A program made the position numbers and the translations under genes. Under the pieces are notes generated by a model, which searched no databases, was not told the DNA's origin, and saw only the letters and a list, made by a program, of their open reading frames with translations. A DNA stretch of 64,000 nucleotides from assembly GCA_017311315.1 (NCBI GenBank), contig CM029664.1, positions 38,729,939 to 38,793,938 on the forward strand, in the 5' to 3' direction. Shown here piece by piece: positions 1 through 9,977 of the stretch (position 1 is its first letter; each line of letters opens with the position of its first letter). The DNA comes from Dendrocalamus latiflorus (taxonomy: Eukaryota > Streptophyta > Magnoliopsida > Poales > Poaceae).

Positions 1-1436
1 GGCAATGATTACAACCTACCACTTCTCTCTAGTGTGCCCTTTGAGAAGATTCGCAGCTTCACTCCGAGTGTTGTTGCCAAAATTTCTTCTATAATCACTG
101 TGAGTCATCTGCTGCTGCTGCTGTCGTCGTCATTGTTATTTCAATCTTGACTTGGGAGCTCAAGTAATAGTGCAGGAGTATATATTTAGTAATGCAAGTG
201 AATTGAGTTTGCAGGAATTGATTGGACTGGGAGCCAAAACGTTGGTGGTTCCCGGTAACCTCCCAATCGGCTGCGTCCCAAAGTACCTCATGATATTCAA
301 GAGTGATAAGAAGGAAGATTACGATCCAGAGACAGGTTGCCTCAGGTGGATGAACGAGTTCTCACAGTATCACAACAAACTTCTTGTGGATGAGTTGGAA
401 AAGTTACGCAAGCTTCATCCTGGTGTGGCTATCATCTATGCCGATTACTACGGAGCTGCCATGGAGATCTTCCTTTCTCCTGAACAATTTGGTGAGTTCA
501 GAGGTTGCCATTTTACTTTCTAGTTTCTACTATGAAATTAGTTTGTAGGATACACTATGTTCATATAACAAAAACTATGAAGGATTTCTCTCCCTCGCTT
601 TTATCAAGCGAGCTTAATCTAACCACACCATGGAAAGAGATTACAAGTATACTTCCTCCACAACTGTCTGCATTGATAACAAATCGCCAGAGGACTAATT
701 TGTAGAAAGTTGATGGCATGCTATTTTTCTTTTCATCCTTCCACTTTTCATAGTATAAAGCAAAATGACGAGAAGAAAGTAGATGGATAGCCATAGCCCT
801 GGAGAAGACAGAAATACATAATCTAGCATGGGGCAAATGCAAATAACCGACCATGTAATAGGAGCATGTTTAATTGGATTTCTAGTGAAATATTAGTAAT
901 GAATAATATCAAATGACATAACATAAGCTTAACAAATATTATCAAATGACATAATAAAAGCTTTCAGAAGTACCATCATGTAACTTCAAGTGCAACCCGG
1001 TAACATAAGGGAGCATCAAATTTGACAAGCCGGTTGGTTTCACTAGATGAACTATCTAAAAGCCTTAGAAGCTCCAAGAAAGAAACGCATGGATTCATCA
1101 AGAACAGGTTTATCTGGCTGATCCTCTGTTCAACATTGCTATAACTGTTATTTAGGTATCGAGGATCCTTTGGCAGCTTGCTGCGGTGGTGAAGGACCTT
1201 ATGGTGTGTCCATGACTTCAAGCTGTGGATATGGAGAATACAAGGTGTGTGATGAGCCACAAAAGTATGGTTCATGGGATGGATTCCATCCCTCAGAAGC
1301 TGCATACAAGGCCATTGCAATTGGCCTGCTAAGGGGTTCATACACGCAGCCTCCAATTGCTACCACCACCAGTTCATGTCCACAACTTACTGAGCTCGGC
1401 TCTTCTGTTGAATACAAGGTTCTCTACGACTTGTAA
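1..1436 (+). CDS. GDSL esterase/lipase (SGNH hydrolase), 3' part (GDSL-1)
   Basis: This is the last three coding exons of a plant GDSL-type esterase/lipase, a secreted serine hydrolase family acting on acyl esters. The 5' part lies before the window. Exons inferred from reading frame and GT/AG borders are 1-99, 215-491 and 1156-1436 (218 residues, stop TAA at 1434). The first visible residues GNDYN are SGNH block III (Asn of the oxyanion hole). The middle exon carries LGAKTLVVPGN and the conserved YADYYGAAM segment. The last exon has AACCGG and block V WDGFHPSEAAY, giving the catalytic Asp and His. Exon lengths and phases match GDSL-2 at 26.8-28.8 kb, so the two are recent tandem paralogues. 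I see no frameshift or premature stop. Substrate cannot be inferred. Confidence 0.9.
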
Positions 1437-2420
1437 TTCTGTAACTACATTTTTGTTATAATTAATTATAGAAATACGTAAGGTTAAAGATGTACGGATT
1501 GTGACATTTTTGCCTAATTACAGAACTGCAGTGCTGTTCTACACAACACGGCTGTTGCCCAAGTGATTGGTTGGCTTTTAATTTTCCTTCTCTTTTTATA
1601 GGCACAGGTTTTATACATTGTTCTTCTGTTGCTTCTCCCTCATTTTCAAGATATCTGCATCCTTATAGTTGTGTACAGTTAGGCTCTATTTTCTTAGCGT
1701 CCTTCCTTCTGTATAGTGCTAGGATTAGCTCTTAAGAGGGGATAACCGCATCCTTTGCTCATCTTGGCTGCCTGGCTGGTGCGGCTGAAATGTTGCTGCT
1801 TCCTTTTCCTTTGTTTTTCTCTTTTGAAACGAAGGGCAGGAGCTCTGCCAATACAATTAAGAGAGGAAACTAGGAAAGCAAGGTCGTATCTTACAGGTGT
1901 GCTCGGGCTAGAAGAAAGCCCCGAGCTGCTGAAGTGACAAGAGGAAACAAAACTGCAGCAGGAACGACGACAGAATAGACATCGGAATGAGACACAACTA
2001 CGGGATGAAAAAGCAACCACATCAGACTCTCGAAGGTCTGATTCCTCGTGTCGACGTCATCTCGTATGTGTTGAAGCACTTCCTCGTGCTAAAAAAATTC
2101 TTCGGTTCCATTGTTGTAAATGTAACAAATCCATTCTTCCGATTAATGCATTGGTTAACCGAGTGTATATGCTCTCTCAAAAAAGGAAAATAAGTTTGTA
2201 GCTTTTCAGAGTATTTTCTTTGTTCTCGTGGTGCTTTCCTTGGTAATTCTTGCTGGTGCTTCATCACACAATTTAGCCTTTCCTACTATTATTATATTTG
2301 CTTTTGCGGCTGTGCTTGTATGGTACACTGTAGGAATCGGTACAAATCTTTCAACCATGGCTCAGATAACAACTAGCAGGGTGTCCCTTGTATTTGCATG
2401 GCTAAATTTGTTATTACTAT
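1437..2420. other. GDSL-1 3' flank and unassigned intergenic DNA with a LINE-like 3' tail
   Basis: The stretch at about 1490-1620 is homologous to the 3' flank of GDSL-2 near 28.82-28.92 kb (shared phrase AAGTGATTGGTTGG), so it is gene-proximal duplicated DNA. At about 1700-1870 the sequence resembles 3' tails of grass LINEs (T-rich run, AACGAAGGGCAGGAGCTCTG); this is a weak call from memory of the class. A 78-codon reading frame at 2228-2464 encodes a hydrophobic peptide, but I recognise no family and do not call it a gene. Confidence 0.4.
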
Positions 2421-2423
2421 TTA

Positions 2424-3613
2424 GGCCCTGTTTGGTACAGCTCCTGCTCCCAGCTTCTCACTAGATTCTCGTGGAGCTGTACCAAACACCCAACTTCTCA
2501 AAATTACTGGATTCTTATTCTCGCGAGGAGCAGAGCTAGAAATAAACTCGAGAGGAGAAGCGGGTCTAGGGTGGATTCTCGTGGGGAGCCAGCTAACCAA
2601 AAACAAATTTACACATGAAAGTTAACCAAAATTACCCGCAAATGCCACTCAACTACCCCTCACCCCACCCACCTCCCCCTTCTCTCTCGTCCCGCCCGCT
2701 CCATCTCCCTCGGTTCGTCCGCTCTTTGCGCCGCCCGCCTCCCCATTCCTCTCTCGCGCCGCCCGCCTCCCCTCTCCCCTCTCGCGCCGCCCGCCTCCCC
2801 CTTCCCCTCTCGCACCGCTCGCCTCCCTCTTCTCTCGCCCCGCCGCCTCCCTCCCGATCTCCAGCACCACCGCCGCTGCCTCCCTCCCGATCTCCAACAC
2901 CGCCGCCGCCGCCTCCCTCCCGATCTCCAGCACCGTCGCCACCACCTCCCTTCTCGCCCGACTCGCCGCCTCCAGATTTGGGATCGCCGCTCCTTCTCTC
3001 GCCCCGCCGCCGCCTCCCTCCCTTCTCTCGCGCCGCTCGCCTCCCTCTTCTCTCGCCCCGCCGCCGCCCTCCCTCTCTCGCCCCGCCGTCGCCCCCTTCT
3101 TTCCCTCGCCCCGCCGCCGCCCTCCTTCTCTCGGCCCGCCGTCACCTCCCTTCGTCTGGTCCACGGCACTGCCGCCGCCGCCTCCCTCCGTCCACAGCAC
3201 CGCCGCCGCCTCCCTCCGTCCACAGCATTGCCGCCCCCTCCCTCCGTCCACAGCGCCGCCTCCCTCTGTGTGTTGATTGCTGTTAGCTTGCTGTTTGGCA
3301 GACAATGAAACCTAAACATATTTTGCTGTTTTTCCCTCAGCAATTGTCCTCTTGGCTGAAGATTATCTGAACAAAAAATCATATTCATTTTCTTTTAATC
3401 ATGTATCTGAAATAAACAAAAAAAAGCAAAAAGATAATTGTGTGAAAACTAGGGGTAACATGGTCTATTTTCATCAAATCCCCCTTTTTATGAATCTGGA
3501 GCTAACCTACTAGCCAAACGCTTTTCAGTGGCAGCTCCAGATTCTCAGAGAAGCGGATTCTTAGAGAATCCAGAGCAGAAGCTGAAAAATGAGAATCTAG
3601 AGCTCTACCAAAG
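2424..3613. mobile_element. PIF/Harbinger-like TIR element, right end disrupted
   Basis: The left end reads TTA|GGCCCTGTTTGGTACAGC, which fits a 3-bp TWA target duplication followed by a PIF/Harbinger-like (Tourist-type) terminal repeat. Subterminal sequence near 3525-3612 is the inverted counterpart (GAGCTCTACCAAA at 3600-3612, with AGATTCTC motifs in both ends). The outermost right bases and the second TTA are missing: the homology stops exactly where the LTR of the next element starts at 3614. The interior is a GC-rich pyrimidine block, with no transposase. Confidence 0.6.
2650..3285. repeat. GC-rich, strand-skewed low-complexity block
   Basis: About 640 bases built from CCTCCC, CCGCCG and TCTCGCC units with almost no purine runs on the + strand. 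Because the composition avoids stops, long reading frames open on both strands (223, 218 and 242 codons) encoding Pro/Ser/Arg or Gly/Arg/Glu low-complexity peptides. No domain is visible, and these frames are best read as composition artefacts. Confidence 0.75.
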
Positions 3614-5326
3614 TGATGAGGATTTGATAAATCCTTAAACACGGCTGTAATACTTAATTAGGGCCCTAAGATCCCATGGTCGTAAGCTTCCTATTGCTGT
3701 TCCATGAGTATCCTGGTCGGAGGATTACTGTATACTTTGCCTGACCAGCAGACCACTCGAGGATTCGTGAATTGGTTTTGAGGACCCGCTTCTAGGTAAC
3801 TCCTTCCATGTGACAGATAAAACACATGATTTATTCGGCCGAATAGCACGACATTTTGACCATGTGTCTCTAACAACAACTGCCATGCAATTGTGCCGCA
3901 CAATTATCTCCCACCGACAACAATCGAAGAGCAGTTATCATCGGATATCTCTCTTTGACAGCAACCTTCCCTCCGATTGGACGTGTTGATTCAAGAAGAT
4001 GCCTTCTCAAATGAATAACTGACGTCCCTTCAATGGTATTTAAAGGGATCACCTAGGGATCATCAGCGTCACCTAGGGATCCAGTCATTCCAACCTCATC
4101 AGAATGCCCAAGCAATATGGCAAACCTGATATTTCTGATCGGCAAACACAGAGACAAGATCGCAACACCACAACCTGAGGGCCAAAGTACTCTTTATTCA
4201 GTCATGGATGATCGCTATTTGCCAATGGCTCCTATGTATAGTGGGAGCCGAATGGCACCTAGTCGCGGTGTCGATGAAGTTGCCTCCTGTGAGAATCTAG
4301 GAGAAGGTAATAATGCTCATCATTTGATCCGCAATCTACTGAATCAGATTGAGTCCACCACACGGCCTTCCAGAGGTGGTTGTCTCGGACCGTTCCCCAT
4401 TGCGGAGGCTACTGGCCAAAGTGATGGAAGGCTCTTCCTAAGTTTTGATGGGAGTTCGTCAGGAGATTCATGCTGGAAACATGAAGTTAACATAATCGAA
4501 GATACCACTACAAATCCCATGCCAAATTCTCCACGACGGACTCCCCCATGACCCGTTAGTCAAAATGGTGCAAACTCTCCTGAATCGTCCAGATGGAATG
4601 GAAACAACAGAGTTGGAGGATATCGATAATTTAATCTACCTCTTCTACCCCTTCATGCTTGATAAATCGCATTGGATGCACAGGGAACTCGAGGCAAAGC
4701 TCAAGTTGTCATACCCCTTCGTCTGGCAAACACACATGGAGGCCTTCAATAACTATCCAGAACCTACAACGAGTCCATGATATTCTGAACAATCCGGATC
4801 CTACTTTGGTAGGGACCATGGGATATGCTCACGTTGCAGGACAGGTATCAGAGATTCTGCAATAGAGCATGCACTGGACAGAAATGTACTGAGAGCAAAG
4901 ATGCTCTCAAAGCTACACGCTGACTTCTTCCATGGGTTCTCCACATGATAGAAGCCAGCATGGTTGGGCTGATAATGGTCCATCAGCAAGAGCAAGACCA
5001 TCCCAAAGATTTCATCAAGGAGGTCACGAGGAGAGAAGGCTCTTCAAGAGTGAAGCAACTCCTCCCTCTTGTCTTGAAAGATGACATTAAGGATATGGTC
5101 CAAATGATCTCGGACATCATCTGAACCATGTATCTGGTCGGAAACACAACATGAGTGTCCACGACTGGATAGGAGCACCAGTTTCCCATGACGAATATCA
5201 GAGGAACAAGTCTCTGATTGATTATAATCCGTCACCTTTTCAGAGAAGGCACTATGATTTGATAACAGGCTGTCGGATTTTCTTAGCAGGCCTTCAAGCG
5301 ATGCACTACCGAAAACGTTTTGACCA

Positions 5327-5935
5327 ATGAATCTTGAGAAATTCGATGGAAAGCAAAATCCATTAGAATTTCTGTAGATTTATACCATTGCTATTAGGGC
5401 TGTTGAAGGTGACGACAACGTGATGGAAAATTACTTGCCGACAGTCCTCGAAGGTTCTGCCCGGTTGTGGTTACTTAACCAATCGGTAGGAAGATGGTCT
5501 TCACTAAATCTGGCAAGAACCCAATGAGACCTTGCGACAGTATATAAAAAGGTTCAGTAAGGTTCATAACTCAATCCCAAAGGTCATAGATTTTTTGGCT
5601 ATCCAAGCATTTACAACTGGATTAAGGAACCGACGATTTATGGAGGACATTGCAATGAACCCTCCAAGTGCAATCATCGAACTATTTGAGATGAATGATA
5701 AGTATGCAATCGCTAACGTAGCAGTTGAGTGGACTAAGGCCATCGACAGGTAGAAAAGATTTCTCATCCTGGCCTTGGGAAGAAAGAGAAGAAGCCCAAG
5801 AAGTTTTCCAAACGTAAAAAGAATTGCAAACCCAACGCTAAAGAAATTCTTGCAATTTTAGAGAAGCACACTAAGAACAAAAAGGATTATTTTGGTTGAA
5901 ATAAGGCAAAAGCTCCGACCAAACCTTGCAAGGAG
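5327..5935 (+). pseudogene. Ty3-gypsy gag remnant
   Basis: Conceptual translation in shifting frames gives the retrotransposon gag core. It begins MNLEKFDGKQNPLEFL, then YLPTVLEGSARLW, then an open stretch (5532-5753) with QYIKRFSKVHNSIP and AFTTGLRNRRFMEDIA, a typical plant Ty3-gypsy gag (Retrotrans_gag) pattern. A Lys-rich tail follows (about 5775-5895). In-frame stops near 5380 and 5525 and frame changes show it is dead. An upstream frame of 144 codons at 4117-4551 lies in the expected N-terminal gag position but shows no recognisable domain. The element therefore carried gag alone. Confidence 0.7.
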
Positions 5936-6337
5936 TAACCCCTCCTCTTCCATGTCCTTCAGCTTCTTTGGCCTAAGCTCAGACTTTGGTCAATCGGTAA
6001 TTAGATCCAACATTTTGGCTCTAGTGGTTGAGAACCTAAGGTTGGATGGATTTGAGGCTACGGTTGAATAGGCGCAAATGCGAAGGGATGGAAGAACTTG
6101 ATGATGAAAAGTTTTCTAAGGAAGCGTGAAGCCAATAGGTACCATGCTAGGGTTTTTTTCAACTGCAAACAGTAGTTATCTAATCAAAATCCCAACAGAC
6201 GCAAAACTTTTTAGTTTCCCAATTAGCTTCTAAACATTAAGTGAATAAAAACCGCTTGTTTACTCTTACCATTAAAGAGTAGTTTTTGAATTAAAATTCA
6301 ATAAGTTTATAAATCTACTTAATGTTCGGGGGCTAGC

Positions 6338-6791
6338 TGACGAGGATTGAATAAATCCTTAAATATGGCTTTAATACTTAATTAAGGCCCTGAGATCCCT
6401 GTGGCTGTAAGCTTTCTATAGCTGTTCCTCGAGTATCCTAGTCGGAGGATTACTATACACTCTGCCCGACAAGCAGACCAATAAGAGGATTCATGGATTG
6501 GTTTTGAGGACCCGCTTCCAGGGAACTCCTTTCGTGTGACGGATAAAATACGTGCTTTATCCAGCCCAAATAGCATGATATTTCAGCCTTGTGTCTCTAA
6601 CAACAACTGCCATGCAGTTGTGTTGCACGATTATCTCCCACTAATAACAACCGAAGAGTAGTTACCTCTGGGTATCTCTTTCTGATAACAACCTCCCCTT
6701 CAGTCAGACGTGTTGATTCAAGAAGATGCCTTCTCAAATGGATAACTAACGCCACATCAATGGTATTTAAAGGCTAACGAGGAGAGAAGAC

Positions 6792-6827
<36 letters not shown>

Positions 6828-7054
6828 TTTGATCCAGAATCAAACAACCAGCACACGATCAATCGACATGCAATCAGAACCTTCCTCCAAGCAGTGGGAG
6901 AAAGATATATTAGGGCTAGTTAGTTTCCCTTTGTAGGACTCTTTGTAACTAGGTCATAAATAATAAAGATCATTCTCTCTCTTGTTGATCCATTCTAAGT
7001 AATCCAACCATCTTTCTCATATTTTTCGTAAGATCGACGACTTGATCGTCGACA
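6338..7054 (+). repeat. Right LTR of the gag-only element
   Basis: 717 bases from TGACGAGG to GTCGACA. It holds the probable core promoter TATTTAAAGG (6764-6773), a GA microsatellite (about 6793-6827) and an R/U5-like tail that is absent from the shortened left copy. A palindromic GATCGACGACTTGATCGTC lies next to the 3' end. Confidence 0.7.
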
Positions 7055-7449
7055 GAAAGGTACTTAGGTAATTTAGAATATCTTCGTATGTCTGATAATG
7101 ATATTTGTTACTACCAGTTTTATTTATTTTCAAAGCACAAGGTGATTTTGCTGTCCATTAGATTTGCTTTGAGAGGTTTGTGTGCCATTAGACTAACAGT
7201 TGACATTATATTAAATAAATACTTGTAGCAAAAACACATACTGAGGAGTCTTAGTTGATGTTGAAGTTTACGCATAGAAAAATCTTTATCAAGCACCTTT
7301 TTGGAACACTATACTGTCACCTACACTACTAGTAGTAGAATCTTTAAAGTGGTAAAACTATAAAGGAAGCAGCACATCCCCTATTTGTAGCAACGCTCTC
7401 TCCTTCACCTGTTCTGATCCTCCTAGTGACTCCTATTCCTCTCTCTCCC
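7055..7449. other. Intergenic sequence upstream of the OXS3-like gene
   Basis: About 400 bases after the LTR with no coding potential that I can support. It includes the 5' flank of the broken OXS3-like gene described below. Confidence 0.4.
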
Positions 7450-7456
7450 TTTATAA
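7450..7456 (+). promoter_or_regulatory. Putative TATA box of the OXS3-like pseudogene
   Basis: TTTATAA is followed by a GC-rich CCGCCGCCTCCTCC stretch typical of grass 5' leaders, about 30 bases before a transposon insertion. Without the insertion it would lie about 90 bases upstream of the OXS3-like ATG at 8770. This is inferred from position; no transcript evidence is available. Confidence 0.35.
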
Positions 7457-7481
7457 CCGCCGCCTCCTCCTTGCTCTAATC

Positions 7482-8709
7482 CAATGTTCTAAATAGCGGG
7501 CTAAGCCCCTTAGCGGCTGCCTCTCCCAAAGGCTAAGAAAGGCTATAGCGGGCTAAATAGCGGGCTAAGCCATTTAGCGGCTGACCAAAAAATATGCCAA
7601 TTTATCCTAAGCCAATCAGTTATTCAATTCACCATGAGAATAAGATGCACCATTACGTCACTACCATTCACATCCAGCAGCTCAATACGTAAAGAACAGA
7701 GTGTTGGATATTGATATAGGCCAAACGGCCGAATGAGGAAGACGTGGGCTCACCCCACGTTCACGCGCCCTGATCGGATAATGTGATGCACATGATGATT
7801 ATGAAACTAACAATTGCTATCAGAGCAACCGCTAGCTTCCTAGAACCCTAGCCCCTGATGTACTCGGTTATGCTTAGGATTAGGGTTTTCTGATGCTTGT
7901 TCTTGGGTTCGGGTAGAATATTAGAAGGAGGGGAATCGAATTGCATGCGAACCCTAAGGTTTTTCTCCAAATTTTTTGATGAATCCCGAACTCTAGAAAC
8001 CCCAAATTCCCAAATCAATTGAATATTTTTAGATCGGGAAGAACAAGAAAAAAAAGGAAGAAGGGGATCGGGACTTACCGGTTGCGCCGCCCGGCCGCCG
8101 CGCTCCGCTGGGGCCGCCGCGCGCTGCCGGTCTGCGCAGGCGCCGCCGCCGATGCCTTGCGCCCCACCCCGTCATGCCGCCCGTCGCTGTCGCGTGCGCC
8201 GCCGCTACGCACGGGCCCCGCCTCGGTCTGCTCGGGGCCGCCGCGCCGCCGCCTTTTGCTGGTGCCGCGGGCTGTTGGATTCCGATCGGCGGCGGGCTCG
8301 GGAACAAACTGTGACCGTGAGTCGGCAGCGGGCTCGGGAACAAATCTGAAGTGGGCGGCGGGCGGCACGGGCTCGGGAAGTCGGGAGTCGGGAGGCGTGG
8401 CGGCGGCGGGCGAAGTCGGGAGTCGGGGGAGGCTGGTGTGAGGAGAGGCCTGAGGTGTGTCTGTGTGACACTGTGACCGTGTGAGCTAGGGTTAAGCACG
8501 AGTTGGGCCAGACGGGAATTCGACCCACTTCAGATTTTTTCCCTCCTTAGCGGGCTAAATAACAGTCCATTTAGCGGATTTAGCGGGCTAAATCCGGCTA
8601 ATAGCGGGGAAAAATATTTAGCGCCAAAAGTGATTTCTCTTAGCCTTTAGCCTTCCCAAAGGCTAAATCCGGCTATAGCGGTGGCTATAGCCGGCTATTT
8701 TAAACCTTG
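7482..8709. mobile_element. TIR DNA element (hAT-like termini) with GC-rich cargo
   Basis: The left end CAATGTTCTAAATAGCGGGC and the reverse complement of the right end CAAGGTTTAAAATAGCCGGC are imperfect terminal repeats. Both ends carry many dispersed copies of TAGCGGGCTAAAT-like subterminal motifs. Related termini occur at 57059-57818, where an 8-bp duplication points to hAT. No clear target duplication is visible here. The interior (about 8080-8440) is GC-rich, resembles the 5' part of a grass gene, and has a good splice donor on the minus strand (ACCG|GTAAGTCC at about 8075), suggesting a captured gene fragment. No transposase is present. Confidence 0.55.
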
Positions 8710-8769
8710 TGATCGGTGTGGGGGGTTTGTTGGATGGAGTCATGCATGTTGTTCTAGCACGACACAGAG

Positions 8770-9207
8770 ATGGTGGTGCCAAAGGTCGCATGCGAGGAGC
8801 AGGAGGAGGACATCGAGTCACCATCTGAGTTCGAATCCATGTCGAGGAACTCCACGGGATCGTTGGCTTCGTCGTCCTCGGAGGTCACCAATGACGCAAG
8901 CTCCTCCTCTAGCTCGGCGGACCACTTTGAGATGTCCTCCCTCATGACGCAGCTCCAGTTCAAGTACGTGCGTGTAATGCCCTAGTCTCATGCTTGATTT
9001 GAGGAATGGATTGCGTGTGAGAGGCTGAACTGATGCTGTTGTGGTTTTGTTTTGGGTGCTATGGGGCTTTCTAGGTTCTTCGACGGTAAGTCATAGTCCT
9101 TCACATCGCTAGCGGTGGTGGGCTCCCCAGAGGACCTGGCCAAGCCACCTAAGAAGAGCCTCAACCCATCGTGGAGTTGCATCATGTGGGTCTCAACATT
9201 CAAGTAA
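8770..9207 (+). pseudogene. OXS3-like (oxidative stress 3 family) gene, broken
   Basis: Exon 1 (8770-8963) encodes an acidic Ser-rich N-terminus starting MVVPKVACEEQEEDIESP, ending at a splice donor GTACGTG. After a ~100-bp intron the frame at 9064-9207 gives LSRFFDGKS, a stop (TAG at 9094), then SFTSLAVVGSPEDLAKPPKK. The pattern (L/I)S+FF.GKSQSFTSLA..EDLAKP is the signature of plant OXS3-type nuclear stress-tolerance proteins; this is recognised from memory of the family. The Gln of GKSQSF has become a stop, the expected acceptor AG before exon 2 is not evident, and a 1.2-kb transposon separates the gene from its likely promoter. It is a pseudogene unless rescued by alternative splicing. Confidence 0.65.
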
Positions 9208-9276
9208 AGTTCAGATAAGAAAGGGAAGAAGCCTATGTTTAATACAGGGACAAGCAAAAAGGACATGATGCTGGTG

Positions 9277-9540
9277 AATCCTAAATTGCGGTGGGAGAAA
9301 CCTCCTAAAGGTTGGGTTAAAATTAATGTTGATGGATCTTTTTCTGAACTTTTAGGTAATGTCAGAATTTGACGCTGCTATCCATGATCATGAGGGCAAT
9401 GTGCTGCTCAGGTCATGGTAGGTCATTCTGCAAAGCGCTTAGAGCTTGTGCCATTGGACTTGCGCTGGCTGTAGAATGGACTAGGAAGCCAACCATTGTG
9501 GAATTTGATTGCTCGACAATGGTTCGAATGCTTTATTTAT
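9277..9540 (+). pseudogene. RNase H-like (RVT_3-type) domain fragment
   Basis: The frame starting near 9277 reads W(E)KPPKGWVKINVDGSF, the typical start of plant RNase H-like (RVT_3) domains found in LINE-derived or stand-alone proteins. A frame change gives HDHEGNVLLRSW, a stop, and another gives ACAIGLALAVEWTRKP and IVEFDCSTMV, matching later parts of the same domain. At least two frameshifts and a stop make it non-functional. It begins about 70 bases after the OXS3-like fragment, which suggests a chimeric patch of gene debris. Confidence 0.6.
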
Positions 9541-9977
9541 TTGCCAAACAATGTTCCAAGCACTAGTATATTGCCTAGCATCAGTCCTTGTAATGGTCCC
9601 ATCCGGCAAGGCGGAGGGACCATTGTCACCCCAACACTGCAGAACCCGCGCAAGGGATGCTGACGTGGACCTTGCTGGAAAATAAGGTTAAAAAACAAAA
9701 GTCTATAATACCCTCACAAATCAATGGCCAGATTTTATTTCAACTACCACCTTTTTACTATCAATATAATGTGCCATAAAAAATCCCTTAAAATATAGTC
9801 CAAATTTTATTCGAGAAATATAGACTCACCAAATTAGAGCTGTATATATATTTATTCAATGACGTCGAATTTCTCAATTTCTCAAGAGAAATGCATTACC
9901 TCCAATTAAACTTTTTGTGGAAAAATATAAACTATTTGTTTCTATTCCATGCAATTCTTTTCTTTTTCCGAGGGCTC
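9541..9977. other. AT-rich intergenic sequence
   Basis: I see no gene, RNA or clear repeat boundary here. It ends where a long LTR starts. Confidence 0.35.

Larger units (their letters stand above)
3614..7054 (+). mobile_element. Non-autonomous gag-only gypsy-like LTR retrotransposon
   Basis: Direct repeats at 3614-4046 and 6338-6773 are clearly homologous. Both start TGA(T/C)GAGGATT and reach the TATTTAAAGG motif. The right LTR continues to 7054 and ends CGTCGACA. A purine tract with GTTCGGGGGCTAGC sits just before the right LTR at about 6324-6337, as expected for a polypurine tract. Flanks are CAAAG at 3609-3613 and GAAAG at 7055-7059, a 4/5 match for a 5-bp target duplication. The left LTR lacks its 3' portion and the primer-binding site, so an internal deletion has removed them. 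Only gag-like sequence remains; there is no protease, RT, RNase H or integrase. Confidence 0.75.

Noticed and set aside
2615..3388. Open frames of 218-242 codons on both strands
   Set aside because: They exist because the CT/GC-rich sequence lacks stops; peptides are Pro/Ser or Gly/Arg low complexity with no domain.
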